Assembly (NCBI GenBank): GCA_964628195.1
Contig: CAZVPF010000017.1
Span: 1-64,000, forward strand
Origin: CAZVPF01 sp964628195
GTDB taxonomy: Bacteria > Planctomycetota > Phycisphaerae > Sedimentisphaerales > Anaerohalosphaeraceae
Direction of reading: 5' to 3'
DNA length: 64,000 nt
Shown here: in pieces, positions 23,905 through 32,665 of the stretch
How the letters are laid out: each line of letters starts with the position of its first letter
Numbering within the stretch: the stretch's first letter is position 1
Program-made: the position numbers and the translations under genes
Notes under the pieces: generated by a model
The model's database searches: none
Told to the model about the DNA's origin: nothing
The model's input: only the letters and a program-made list of their open reading frames with translations

Positions 23905-25185
23905 ATGAATTGTTGCGTTGTAGGTCTTGCGTGGGGTGACGAAGGCAAGGGCAAGGTTGTCGATATACTTGCCGAAAAAAGCGACATGGTCGTGCGGTAC
24001 GGCGGCGGGGCAAACGCGGGGCATACCGTTGTTATCGGCGAGAAAAAATTTGCGCTTCACATAATGCCCAGCGGCGCGGTTCGTGATGGTGTTAAGTGCG
24101 TAATCTCGAACGGTGTTGTTGTGGACCCGGAAATACTTGCAGGTGAAATAGACGGGCTAAACGAAAAAGGCATCGATATTATGCCTCGCCTGTTCGTCAG
24201 CCGTAATGCGCACATGGTTATGGACTATCACAAGCTCGAGGACCGGCTTCGCGAGGCCGCGCTGGGCAAGGCGAAGATAGGCACGACAGCGCGGGGTATC
24301 GGGCCATGCTATGCCGATAAGACGGGCAGGAGCTTTGCGCTGCGGTGCGCGGATCTGCTGGATTTGAGCGGGCTGCGAGAAAAGCTTACACGCATAGCCG
24401 AGTATAAGAACAGGGTGTTCGCAGCGGTGTATGATAACCCGGAAAAGATAGACGCCGACGCGATATTTGAAAAATGCAGGGGTTTTGCGGACAAGCTGGC
24501 CGGTTGTGTCTGCGATACGACGCAGGTTGTTCACGAGGCTATTGACGCGGACGGAAATGTGCTGTTCGAGGGGGCGCAGGGTGCTTTGCTTGACCTTGAT
24601 CACGGGACGTTTCCTTATGTTACAAGCTCTAACGCAAGCGCCCTTGGAATGCCTGCCGGATGCGGGGTTCCGGGCAGGCTGGTTGATAAGTTCATCGGTG
24701 TGATAAAGGCTTACAGCACCCGCGTCGGGGCGGGGCCTTTTCCCAGCGAGCAGGAAAACGAGACAGGGCAGACCATTCGCGACAAGGGTAACGAATACGG
24801 TACGACGACGGGTCGGCCTCGCAGGTGCGGCTGGCTTGACGGGGTGACTGCACGTTACAGCGCGAAGATCGGCGGGATAGACGAGATCGCGATGATGCAC
24901 CTTGACACGCTGGCGGGTATGGGGGAAGTTAAGGTTTGCAGGGCGTATAATATTGACGGCAGGGAGGTAAGCTTCTTTCCGTCCGACCCGGCGATGCTCG
25001 AGCGGGCCGAATGTGTATATGAAACCGTGCCCGGCTGGGAAGAGAATTTGCGGGACGTGAAAAAATATGACGACCTGCCCGATAACGCGAAAAGATATGT
25101 CGAGCTTGTTGAGAAGATAATCGAAAAGCCGGTTACGATGGTCGGTGTCGGGCCGGGCAGAAGCCAGGCGCTTACAAGGGGTTAG
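23905..25185 (+). CDS. purA: Adenylosuccinate synthase
   Basis: A 426-residue PurA that joins IMP and aspartate with GTP in AMP synthesis. Signatures: WGDEGKGKVVD at residues 10-20 with the catalytic Asp, GGANAGHTVV with the catalytic His, RGIGPCYADK, and GTTTGRPRRCGWLD at the C-terminal third. The family consensus has Gln before WGDEGKGK; here the sequence is GLAWGDEG, so Gln is Ala. The ATG at 23905 follows GAGGTAG and matches the family start; the open frame continues upstream without support. Confidence 0.96.
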   Translation: MNCCVVGLAWGDEGKGKVVDILAEKSDMVVRYGGGANAGHTVVIGEKKFALHIMPSGAVRDGVKCVISNGVVVDPEILAGEIDGLNEKGIDIMPRLFVSRNAHMVMDYHKLEDRLREAALGKAKIGTTARGIGPCYADKTGRSFALRCADLLDLSGLREKLTRIAEYKNRVFAAVYDNPEKIDADAIFEKCRGFADKLAGCVCDTTQVVHEAIDADGNVLFEGAQGALLDLDHGTFPYVTSSNASALGMPAGCGVPGRLVDKFIGVIKAYSTRVGAGPFPSEQENETGQTIRDKGNEYGTTTGRPRRCGWLDGVTARYSAKIGGIDEIAMMHLDTLAGMGEVKVCRAYNIDGREVSFFPSDPAMLERAECVYETVPGWEENLRDVKKYDDLPDNAKRYVELVEKIIEKPVTMVGVGPGRSQALTRG

Positions 25186-25188
25186 GAA

Positions 25189-25965
25189 TTGAAAGAATCT
25201 TTTGAACAAAAACGTAAAAAGGCCGCGGCTGAACTTGGCGTTTCCGAGACGGGGATTCCGCGGCACGCGGCGATAATTATGGACGGCAACGGCAGGTGGG
25301 CCACGGAACGGGGTTTGAACCGTTTCGAGGGGCACCGAGAGGGGGGCAAGGTCGTTGAGAAGGTCGTGCTTCGCGGGGTTTACCTGGGCATGGAGTGCAT
25401 GACGCTTTATTCGTTCAGTATGCAGAACTGGCGTCGTCCGAGGGCCGAGGTTGATTACCTGATGCACCTTTACTCCCGCTATCTTGCCGAGATACGGCCT
25501 GTGCTGATCGAGCATAATGTAAGGCTCGTGCACCTTGGGCATCGTGACAGGCTGCCGGATATGGTTCTTGACGAACTTGACAAGACGATGGAGATAACTT
25601 CGGTTCATGACGGGATGGTTTTGGCCCTTGCGCTGAATTACGGTTCGCGAACGGAGATACTTGACGCGGCTAAGACGCTGGCGGGAAAGTGCAAATCGGG
25701 CGAGCTTTCACCGGATGATATAGACGAAAAGCTTTTTGAGAGTGAGCTTTATACGACGGGGCTGCCGGACCCTGATATTGTTATCCGGACATCGGGGGAG
25801 CAGAGGCTCAGCAACTTTCTGCTTTGGCAGATATCTTATGCGGAGTTTTACATTACGCAGACTTACTGGCCGGATTTTGAGCCGGCGGACTTAGACGAGG
25901 CGGTCCTGGTTTATGCGAAAAGGGCAAGGCGGTTCGGCGATGTTAAGGCAAATCCGGGGATTTAA
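25189..25965 (+). CDS. uppS: Isoprenyl transferase (undecaprenyl diphosphate synthase)
   Basis: A 258-residue cis-prenyltransferase that builds the C55 carrier lipid from FPP and IPP. Key features are IIMDGNGRWATERGLNRFEGHREGG near residue 30 (catalytic Asp, split here as MDGNGRWA and GHREGG) and, near the C-terminus, LPDPDIVIRTSGEQRLSNFL, which holds the IPP-binding arginines. The start is TTG, 3 bases after purA. It is directly followed by cdsA with no gap, the common bacterial pairing of lipid-carrier and phospholipid synthesis. Confidence 0.95.
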   Translation: MKESFEQKRKKAAAELGVSETGIPRHAAIIMDGNGRWATERGLNRFEGHREGGKVVEKVVLRGVYLGMECMTLYSFSMQNWRRPRAEVDYLMHLYSRYLAEIRPVLIEHNVRLVHLGHRDRLPDMVLDELDKTMEITSVHDGMVLALALNYGSRTEILDAAKTLAGKCKSGELSPDDIDEKLFESELYTTGLPDPDIVIRTSGEQRLSNFLLWQISYAEFYITQTYWPDFEPADLDEAVLVYAKRARRFGDVKANPGI

Positions 25966-26841
25966 ATGCTAAGAAGCAGGCTTCTTTTAGGCACATTGAT
26001 GACGACGATTTTTGCCGGGCTGATAGTTCTTGACGGATTTATCGACGGTTCAATAAGCCCGGATATGCCCGACAAAAAGATACAGGCCACTGTTTTGACT
26101 GCGCTTATGGCTCTTATGGCGATTCCTGCCCAGTCGGAGATGGCGGGCCTGGCTCGCAAGGTCGGGGCGAAAATTTTCAAGGGGGTGGCGATCCCTGCTT
26201 CGGTTATGCTTGCGACGAGCTGGTACTGGAGCCAATTCAGCAGCAACCCGATGCGCTACCAGCTTTATTATATTCTTTTTGTTCCGACTTTTTCGATGTT
26301 CGCATTTGCTTTAGTTCAGGCACAGAAATACGGCGGGCAGAATATGATCAAAAACTGCGCGGTAAATTATTTCAATATTTTTTACCTCGGTTTTTTGAGC
26401 TGCTTTATTCTTGGCATCCGGATCGACTACGGGCTTTGGGAGCTCGTGATGTTCATAATGGTCATAAAGTTCTCTGACATAGGGGCTTACACGTTCGGCA
26501 AGAACTTCGGCAGGCGTAAATTCTCGCCGCGTATCAGCCCTAACAAGACCTGGGAGGGAGTTTTGGGGGCGTGTGTTTTCGGGGGAATTGTTGCTTACGT
26601 TTTCGCGGCGGTTTGTGGTATAATGAATAGCTGGGCCGCGATAGTCTTCGGTGTCCTTTTCGGATACCTGGGTCAGCTTGGCGACTTGATCGAGTCGATG
26701 ATAAAACGCGACGCCGGGCAGAAAGACTCTTCCGACAAGATACCGGGTTTCGGCGGGCTGCTTGACGTGATAGACTCGCCGGTCGCGACGGCACCGCTTG
26801 CGTACCTGTACTTTGTAGTGATACATCGATTTTTGGGATAG
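25966..26841 (+). CDS. cdsA: Phosphatidate cytidylyltransferase
   Basis: A 291-residue integral membrane enzyme making CDP-diacylglycerol from phosphatidic acid and CTP. Hydrophobic segments fill most of the length. The C-terminal signature is present: ISPNKTWEGVLGA and SMIKRDAGQKDSSD followed by GFGGLLDVIDS (about residues 260-270). The classical signature has GHGG and DRxD; here His is Phe and Arg is Val, although the metal-binding aspartates remain. The start abuts the uppS stop. CDP-diacylglycerol feeds the pathway in which PgpA (fusion at 21067) acts. Confidence 0.93.
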   Translation: MLRSRLLLGTLMTTIFAGLIVLDGFIDGSISPDMPDKKIQATVLTALMALMAIPAQSEMAGLARKVGAKIFKGVAIPASVMLATSWYWSQFSSNPMRYQLYYILFVPTFSMFAFALVQAQKYGGQNMIKNCAVNYFNIFYLGFLSCFILGIRIDYGLWELVMFIMVIKFSDIGAYTFGKNFGRRKFSPRISPNKTWEGVLGACVFGGIVAYVFAAVCGIMNSWAAIVFGVLFGYLGQLGDLIESMIKRDAGQKDSSDKIPGFGGLLDVIDSPVATAPLAYLYFVVIHRFLG

Positions 26842-26844
26842 CAA

Positions 26845-27786
26845 TTGGAAATAAAGGTTCAACTTGAATCGAACGACCACAGGCTTGAGCTATTTGGCCC
26901 GGCCGATCAGCACCTGAGGCTTATAAAGTCCGCTCTCGATGTCCAGCTCAGCGCGCGGGGCAGCGAGATTATCATTACGGGCGAAAAGTCCGAGATTGCA
27001 AAGTGCGAGGAGATAATCGACTCCATGCAGAGGAGGCTTATCGAGCGAGGCAAGCTCGACGAGCACGATATCAAGTCGTTTATCGAGCAGGCAGGGGCCG
27101 GGGTCGAATTAGGGGGCGGCAAGGCGATTACGGTTTATTCCAAGAAGGGGCTGATCGAGCCTTTCACGAAGGGCCAGCTCGATTATGTAGAAAAAATGCT
27201 CGGCAACGATCTTACTTTCTGCATAGGCCCGGCGGGGACCGGCAAGACTTACCTCGCTGTCGCGGTGGCGGTGTCGATGCTCAAGAAAAAACAGATACGC
27301 AAAATAGTGCTTGCCAGACCGGCGGTCGAGGCCGGTGAGAGGCTCGGTTTTTTGCCGGGCGACCTGCGGGAAAAGGTCAACCCTTACCTGCGGCCGCTTT
27401 TTGACAGCCTTGAGGATATGATGGACTTCGGTCAGATGGGCAGGTTCATGGAACGGGACATTATAGAGGTGGTACCTCTTGCTTTTATGCGAGGCAGGAC
27501 CCTTAACGAAGCCTGTATTATCTGCGACGAGGCCCAGAACACCGTTCCTTCGCAGATGCTGATGTTTTTGACAAGGATGGGTCGCGGGTCTAAAATGATA
27601 ATCACCGGCGACGTGACGCAGGTTGACCTGGAAAAGGAGAAATCCAGCGGTCTTATAGACGCGATTAACACGCTTCGGGGGATAAAGGGAATAGGAGTTG
27701 TCGAACTAAATGAAAGTGACATCGTAAGGCATAAATTGGTGCAGGACATAGTGCAGGCTTATGACAGGAAGAAAAAAGGCCGATAA
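26845..27786 (+). CDS. PhoH-family ATPase
   Basis: A 313-residue PhoH-like P-loop protein. Walker A GPAGTGKT lies near residue 129 and Walker B CIICDEAQN near 225; LARPAVEAGERLGFLPGDL is highly typical. The N-terminal 100 residues form the small KH/RNA-binding-like region found in PhoL proteins. It starts at TTG, 3 bases after cdsA. Next come the HD phosphohydrolase and ybeY, the widely conserved phoH-pgpH-ybeY order, so a role in RNA metabolism with YbeY is likely. Confidence 0.93.
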   Translation: MEIKVQLESNDHRLELFGPADQHLRLIKSALDVQLSARGSEIIITGEKSEIAKCEEIIDSMQRRLIERGKLDEHDIKSFIEQAGAGVELGGGKAITVYSKKGLIEPFTKGQLDYVEKMLGNDLTFCIGPAGTGKTYLAVAVAVSMLKKKQIRKIVLARPAVEAGERLGFLPGDLREKVNPYLRPLFDSLEDMMDFGQMGRFMERDIIEVVPLAFMRGRTLNEACIICDEAQNTVPSQMLMFLTRMGRGSKMIITGDVTQVDLEKEKSSGLIDAINTLRGIKGIGVVELNESDIVRHKLVQDIVQAYDRKKKGR

Positions 27787-27795
27787 AGGTCGTAA

Positions 27796-29403
27796 ATGAT
27801 GTCAAAAAAGAAGAAAAAAAAGGTCAGTGCGAGGCGGCAGCATGTTCGTAACAGCATGTCCGCTGAGCGTATGGACCGTCTTAGCCGGATATCTTCGAGC
27901 GGCTATCCTCTTGCGATTCTGTTTTGGGTGGTTTTTGTCGCTGCGGTTATTACGCTTTTGAGCGTCAACAGCACGGCGGGAAGGTTTTTCGAGCCCGGGC
28001 AGCCGTTTTTTAAGCCCTGGCCGGAAATAGTCGCTTCCGGGGTGATAGTGGTATTTGTTGCCGCGGCGGCGGGTCTTTATGTTCACCATTATGAGGGCAG
28101 AATAGTCCACAGGCCCATGCGGATTCTTGCGATGGAGGGGCTGTTTCTTATACTTCTTCTTTTGACGAAAATTGGCGGTATCTACCCGGAATGGATGTAC
28201 CTTGCGACGGGTTCTGCGGTAACTTCGGCGATAATTCTTACCATAGCGTACAACCAGCGGTTCGCGATGGGCATGACGCTGATGTTCGGGGTGCTCGGTT
28301 GTTTCGCGGTCGACAGTATAGGTTCGATGGAGCTTTTTATGACGATGGCGGCAGGGGTGGTTACGTGCTGCTTTTCTCTGAAGGAGATCCGAACCCGCAT
28401 GAAGCTTATCGAGGTTACCACTCTTGCTTCGGTTGCTGTGATGATATCAGCTGCGGCTATGGCGACGCTAAAGGAACTGCCCGGTATGACGATACTTTAC
28501 CGTGCGGGCAGCGCGGCTGCGATAACAGTTGCTGTAGGCATTGTAATACAGGGCTTTTTGCCGATAATTGAGCGAGTTTTCGGTGTTGTTACGAGTATGA
28601 CTCTTCTTGACTACAGCGATGCGAACCAGCCTTTGCTGAAAAAGCTGGCGATGCAGGCGCCGGGGACCTACAGCCACAGCCTGCTTATCGGTTCGATCGC
28701 AGAAGCGGCCGCCGACGCGATCGGGGCCAACGGGCTGCTTTGCCGGGTGGGGGCGTACTATCACGATATAGGGAAGATAAACAAGCCGCCCTATTTCGCG
28801 GAGAACGAGATGGGCTCTGCGAGTATGCACAAGCAGCTTTCTCCGGCGATGAGCCAGCTTGTTATTGTCGGGCATGTAAAGAACGGCATCGAGATCGCAA
28901 AAGAATACGGTCTTCCCGGGCCGATAAGGCAGTTTATCGAGACGCATCACGGCACGACGCTTATCGAGTATTTCTATGACCAGGCGAAAAAGCGTGAATC
29001 GGAAAAGGGCGGAAAGGTCTCGGAGTCGGAATTTAGATATCCCGGCCCGAAGCCTCAGACCAGGGAGGCGGCAATAGGCATGCTCGCCGATACTTGTGAA
29101 AGCGCGGCAAGGTCGATAAATGACCCGACGCCCACGAAAATTGAGACTATCGTGCATAACATGGCGATGAAACGGCTGCAGGACGGTCAGTTTGACGAAT
29201 GCGACCTGACGCTTCGTGAGCTAAGTAAAATTGAGTCTGCGCTTGCCAAGTCGCTTGCTGCTCACCATCACGGCAGGGTGGCTTACCCGAAATCGCCCGA
29301 CAGGCCGCATGATGAAAAAGAAGATGAAAACGCCGTCGGTCAATTGGCGGAAGAAAATGAAAATATCGACCAGAACGAGGACCAGCCGAGCCGTACGGGG
29401 TAA
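27796..29403 (+). CDS. Membrane HD-domain phosphohydrolase (PgpH-like)
   Basis: A 535-residue protein with about seven membrane helices (residues about 35-260) and a cytoplasmic HD domain (YYHDIGKINKP near residue 321, HGTTLIEYFYDQA, MLADTCESAARSI). This matches the PgpH/YqfF family, whose HD domain hydrolyses cyclic di-AMP. Full-length PgpH has a large extracytoplasmic 7TMR-HDED domain before the membrane part; here it is missing, leaving a short basic N-terminus. The C-terminus is an acidic low-complexity tail. It lies between phoH and ybeY as in many bacteria. Confidence 0.9.
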   Translation: MMSKKKKKKVSARRQHVRNSMSAERMDRLSRISSSGYPLAILFWVVFVAAVITLLSVNSTAGRFFEPGQPFFKPWPEIVASGVIVVFVAAAAGLYVHHYEGRIVHRPMRILAMEGLFLILLLLTKIGGIYPEWMYLATGSAVTSAIILTIAYNQRFAMGMTLMFGVLGCFAVDSIGSMELFMTMAAGVVTCCFSLKEIRTRMKLIEVTTLASVAVMISAAAMATLKELPGMTILYRAGSAAAITVAVGIVIQGFLPIIERVFGVVTSMTLLDYSDANQPLLKKLAMQAPGTYSHSLLIGSIAEAAADAIGANGLLCRVGAYYHDIGKINKPPYFAENEMGSASMHKQLSPAMSQLVIVGHVKNGIEIAKEYGLPGPIRQFIETHHGTTLIEYFYDQAKKRESEKGGKVSESEFRYPGPKPQTREAAIGMLADTCESAARSINDPTPTKIETIVHNMAMKRLQDGQFDECDLTLRELSKIESALAKSLAAHHHGRVAYPKSPDRPHDEKEDENAVGQLAEENENIDQNEDQPSRTG

Positions 29404-29427
29404 CAGGCAGCCGGTGAGAACGACAGC

Positions 29428-29910
29428 ATGACAGAAAAGGGTAAAGACAACGATATAACAATATCCGTGGAGGAATCGGAGCCCGGCTCGTGGGTTGACC
29501 GCGATGCGCTTACCGAAATTACACTGGCGGTTCTAAGGCGTTTCGAGAGCTGCGACGCGCAGGTCAGTATGAGCGTTGTGGGTGATGAGACAATGCTCGA
29601 GCTTAACAAGCGTTACCTGGGGAAAAACACTAAAACCGACGTAATTAGCTTTGACCTGTCGGATGAAGATGATAAAGTGTTCGATATTGTGATAAACGCC
29701 GATCTTGCGGTGAGGCAGGCAAATAAAAGGGGACACACGCCGGGAGCTGAACTTGCCCTTTACGCGGTGCACGGTTTGCTGCATAACTTCGGTTATGACG
29801 ATGCCGATGCTGAACAGGCTTGCAGGATGCACGCACTTGAGGACGAAATACTCCGGGGGGCGGGTTACGGCGAGGTATATAATAATGATAATTCAAATGA
29901 AAGGTTATAA
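29428..29910 (+). CDS. ybeY: Endoribonuclease YbeY, with altered metal-site motif
   Basis: A 160-residue YbeY protein, an rRNA-processing metalloendonuclease. TKTDVISFDLSD and AVHGLLHNFGYDD are the family motifs. The zinc site is normally H-x3-H-x5-H; here it reads His115, His119 and Asp125, so the third ligand is Asp. A later His (residue 135 in RMHALEDE) could in principle help. The gene sits between PgpH-like and CNNM/CorC-like genes in the standard order, which supports identity. Confidence 0.9.
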   Translation: MTEKGKDNDITISVEESEPGSWVDRDALTEITLAVLRRFESCDAQVSMSVVGDETMLELNKRYLGKNTKTDVISFDLSDEDDKVFDIVINADLAVRQANKRGHTPGAELALYAVHGLLHNFGYDDADAEQACRMHALEDEILRGAGYGEVYNNDNSNERL

Positions 29911-29913
29911 GAA

Positions 29914-31191
29914 GTGGACGAGGTTGGATGGTCGCTGTTGCTGACATGCATCTTTACCGGGTCATCGTTGTTTTTTTCTTTGAATAATATAGCTTTGCGC
30001 ACTTTTTCGCACGTTAAGCTGTTTGAGAATTTCAAGGCCGGCAAGCGGGAGCACCTTGTAGACATTTTTATCGACAAGCTGGAGGAGTTCACTCTTACCT
30101 GCTCTTTTTTTCGGGTTCTGTCGAACACTGCGGTAATACTCTGCCTGCTGTCGCTTTTTGACAGTCACAAGTATTTGCTGACGCTCATAACCGGTTCACT
30201 GATATTCGGTGTATTCACGCTGCTTATTCCCCATTCATGGGCGAAGTACGCCGGGGAAAAAGTTATAGTAGCAACCTACCCGCTGCTTTACCTGTTTCGT
30301 TTTATTGCGTGGCCTTTGCTTGTCATTTCTCGCGGTCATGACCATATAGTTCGGCGGCTTGCCGGTGTGGCCGAGTCCACGCCGGACCAGGAGCATGAGG
30401 AACGGCAGGAGGAGATAATGAACATTGTCGAGCAGGGCAGGCTCGAAGGGGTGATGGACGAGGAGGAGATGGACATGATCGAGTCGGTGCTCGAGTTTCG
30501 CGAGACCACGGTTTCGGAGATAATGACACCGCGGACGGATGTTATCGCTCTTCGGATCGACGAACCGCTGGAGGGGGTTCTTGAGACTATAAGCAATGCC
30601 GGGCACTCCCGCATACCGGTTTATGAAGATACGGTGGATAATATAATCGGCCTGGTCTATGCCAAGGATATGCTGACCGAGATCGGCAACAGCGAGCACC
30701 CGTTTAGCCTGCGGGACAAGCTGCGCGAGGGATATTTCGTACCGGAGACCAAGAGGCTAAAGGAGCTTTTGCACGAGTTTCAGAACCAGAAAGTGCATAT
30801 CGCTATCGTGCTGGACGAGTACGGCGGCACGGCGGGTATCGTCACTATCGAGGACATCCTGGAGGAGCTTGTCGGGGAGATCACGGACGAGTACGAGGAA
30901 ATGCCGCCCGCGGATTTCAAGCAGCTCGACGAGAATACCGCCGAGGTCGGGGCGCGGATGCACATCGATGACGTTAACGAGGAGTTCGATATCGATCTGC
31001 CCGAGGAAGAGGACTTTGACACTATCGGCGGGTTTGTTTTTTCTCATCTCGGTTATGTCCCCAAAAGCGGCGAGAGCTTTGAATATGAGAACCTGCGGTT
31101 TACAGTAGTCTCGGCGGAGGAGCGCAAGATCAAGGTGATACGGATCGAGAAGCTTCCGCAGACGGAGAAAACGGGCAACGGCCATACGTAA
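29914..31191 (+). CDS. Hemolysin-family/CNNM-CorC transporter-associated protein
   Basis: A 425-residue membrane protein: an N-terminal CNNM-type domain with about four helices (residues about 5-150), a CBS-domain pair (VSEIMTPRTDVIALRIDEP and IPVYEDTVDNIIGLVYAKD, then HIAIVLDEYGGTAGIVTIED), and a C-terminal CorC/HlyC domain (residues about 335-410). Relatives handle Mg2+/Co2+ efflux or homeostasis. The start is GTG, 4 bases after ybeY. It follows the widespread ybeY-corC linkage. Confidence 0.92.
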   Translation: MDEVGWSLLLTCIFTGSSLFFSLNNIALRTFSHVKLFENFKAGKREHLVDIFIDKLEEFTLTCSFFRVLSNTAVILCLLSLFDSHKYLLTLITGSLIFGVFTLLIPHSWAKYAGEKVIVATYPLLYLFRFIAWPLLVISRGHDHIVRRLAGVAESTPDQEHEERQEEIMNIVEQGRLEGVMDEEEMDMIESVLEFRETTVSEIMTPRTDVIALRIDEPLEGVLETISNAGHSRIPVYEDTVDNIIGLVYAKDMLTEIGNSEHPFSLRDKLREGYFVPETKRLKELLHEFQNQKVHIAIVLDEYGGTAGIVTIEDILEELVGEITDEYEEMPPADFKQLDENTAEVGARMHIDDVNEEFDIDLPEEEDFDTIGGFVFSHLGYVPKSGESFEYENLRFTVVSAEERKIKVIRIEKLPQTEKTGNGHT

Positions 31192-31227
31192 CTATTATGC
31201 GAAATTAAATGCCGAACGGACAGGGCC

Positions 31228-31959
31228 ATGCTTAACAAGGACCGGGCGATCTGCCTGCGTACGGTCGATTATTCGGACACGTCACAGATAGTGACGCTTT
31301 TCGCCCGCGCGGCGGGCAAAATAGAGGCCATGGCCAAAGGCTCCAAGCGGGCCAGGTCGAGTTTCGACGGGCCTATCGAGCTGCTTTCATGCGGAGACAT
31401 AATCTACAGCGACAGGCACAGCGGGGAGCTTGTCGCTCTTACGGAGTTCGAGCAGACACCGGTCTTCCGGGGCCTTCGGGCCAAGTATTACGAGCTTAAC
31501 TGTGCGCTGTTCGCGGCGGAGCTTGTGAACAGGTTTACGGAGGTTTTTGATCCGCACCCGGAGCTTTTTGATGCGCTGGAGGGGTTTGTGGGCGATCTTG
31601 TGGAAAGTGACAGCGAACGGGTGTCGCTGGCTCGGCTGATAGTTTTTCAGTTGAACCTGCTGGGCGAGACGGGTTCGATGCCGCTTTTGAATAAGTGCTC
31701 GAACTGCAGCAAGCCGTACACCGGCAGGGGGCGTGAAATATATTTTTCGAGTAAGTCAAACGGCCTGCTTTGCCCGGGTTGTGAGCAGTCGTTTATTGAA
31801 AAAACCTGCGTGTCGAATAAATGCGCGTCGGCGCTTGCAGACCCGGCAGGTCTTTGCGAGAGACCAGAGGCGGTGCTGAAAGAGGCGGAAAAGACGCTTA
31901 TCTACCATTTCACGAACCTTCTGCACAGGCGGCCGAAAATGGCAGGTTTTTTTGCGTAG
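31228..31959 (+). CDS. recO: DNA repair protein RecO
   Basis: A 243-residue RecO, which mediates RecFOR loading of RecA and strand annealing. The N-terminal OB-fold begins DRAICLRTVDYSDTSQIVTLFAR, followed by the helical part. A zinc-finger motif with CSNCSKPYTG and LCPGCEQ lies near residues 155-190, as in zinc-bearing RecO. The last third is helical (LIYHFTNLLHRRPKMAGFF). It ends the run that started with purA. Confidence 0.9.
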   Translation: MLNKDRAICLRTVDYSDTSQIVTLFARAAGKIEAMAKGSKRARSSFDGPIELLSCGDIIYSDRHSGELVALTEFEQTPVFRGLRAKYYELNCALFAAELVNRFTEVFDPHPELFDALEGFVGDLVESDSERVSLARLIVFQLNLLGETGSMPLLNKCSNCSKPYTGRGREIYFSSKSNGLLCPGCEQSFIEKTCVSNKCASALADPAGLCERPEAVLKEAEKTLIYHFTNLLHRRPKMAGFFA

Positions 31960-32056
31960 AATTCAGCGGGCGAAAGCAGTTTGTTCATGCAAATTCGCAA
32001 TTGACTGCTGATCTGCAAAGTTAAACGGCTGGGTGTCTTGCTTTTTGGTCGTATTT

Positions 32057-32530
32057 CTATCTATCGCCGGATTTGGAATTTAACATTCCTTCGGCGTTTT
32101 TGAGCCAGCCTGTTTTGACGTTTTGCCTGGGAAAAAGCTGCGGTATGTACGGTTTTATATCGACCACGGGCGAGCCGTCGGCCATGTCCACGCCTTTTAT
32201 GAGGAGTTTGTCTTTTTCGATTTTTTCAAGCTCGACTACGGACACGCCGAGATGGGCGGGCCTGTAGGGGCTGCACGTCGAGAATACTCCGCGGGGTTTT
32301 CCGTCCCACGGGGGGTGGGCGGTAAGCTCGGTTTTTTCGGCGAGGTGCATGTGAAAGATGACCATAATGTGGCTGAAGCCTTCGATATCTTTAAGGCCCG
32401 GTCGGAACTTTTCGAAAATCTCTATCTGGGCACGATGTTCCCGCGCGGCGGCGGCCTGGCGGGGGATGCCGGATGGGGTCCTGAATTCGCTGTGTATTTG
32501 CCCTATGGGTTCAAGCTCGATGTTTTTCAT
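32057..32530 (-). CDS. trmO: tRNA (adenine-N6) methyltransferase TrmO-family protein
   Basis: A 157-residue TsaA/TrmO-like protein, which methylates t6A37 in threonine tRNAs using SAM. Family segments are EPIGQIHSEF, GLKDIEGFSHIMVIFHMH, and GVFSTCSPYRPAHLGVSVVEL, which form the SAM pocket; the C-terminus has VDIKPYIPQ. E. coli TrmO is longer (about 235 residues), so this is the short form. The ATG at 32530 follows AGGCGA; the open frame continues upstream without support. It is convergent with recO. Confidence 0.85.
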   Translation of the reverse strand: MKNIELEPIGQIHSEFRTPSGIPRQAAAAREHRAQIEIFEKFRPGLKDIEGFSHIMVIFHMHLAEKTELTAHPPWDGKPRGVFSTCSPYRPAHLGVSVVELEKIEKDKLLIKGVDMADGSPVVDIKPYIPQLFPRQNVKTGWLKNAEGMLNSKSGDR

Positions 32531-32665
32531 ATATTCGCCTTTAGATTGAGTGCCGCCCGGCCTGTGCCGGGTTAAAAATATGCCCCAATTGTACATATCC
32601 TGTTGTAATTTTCAATTGCCCTGTTAGAATAAACCGTTTAACGCCTGATTTGATAATAACGATTT

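Noticed and set aside
24157..25608. Long minus-strand open frame across purA and uppS (483 codons)
   Set aside because: A shadow of GC-rich coding sequence on the other strand; both forward genes have full signatures and no family similarity is visible in reverse.
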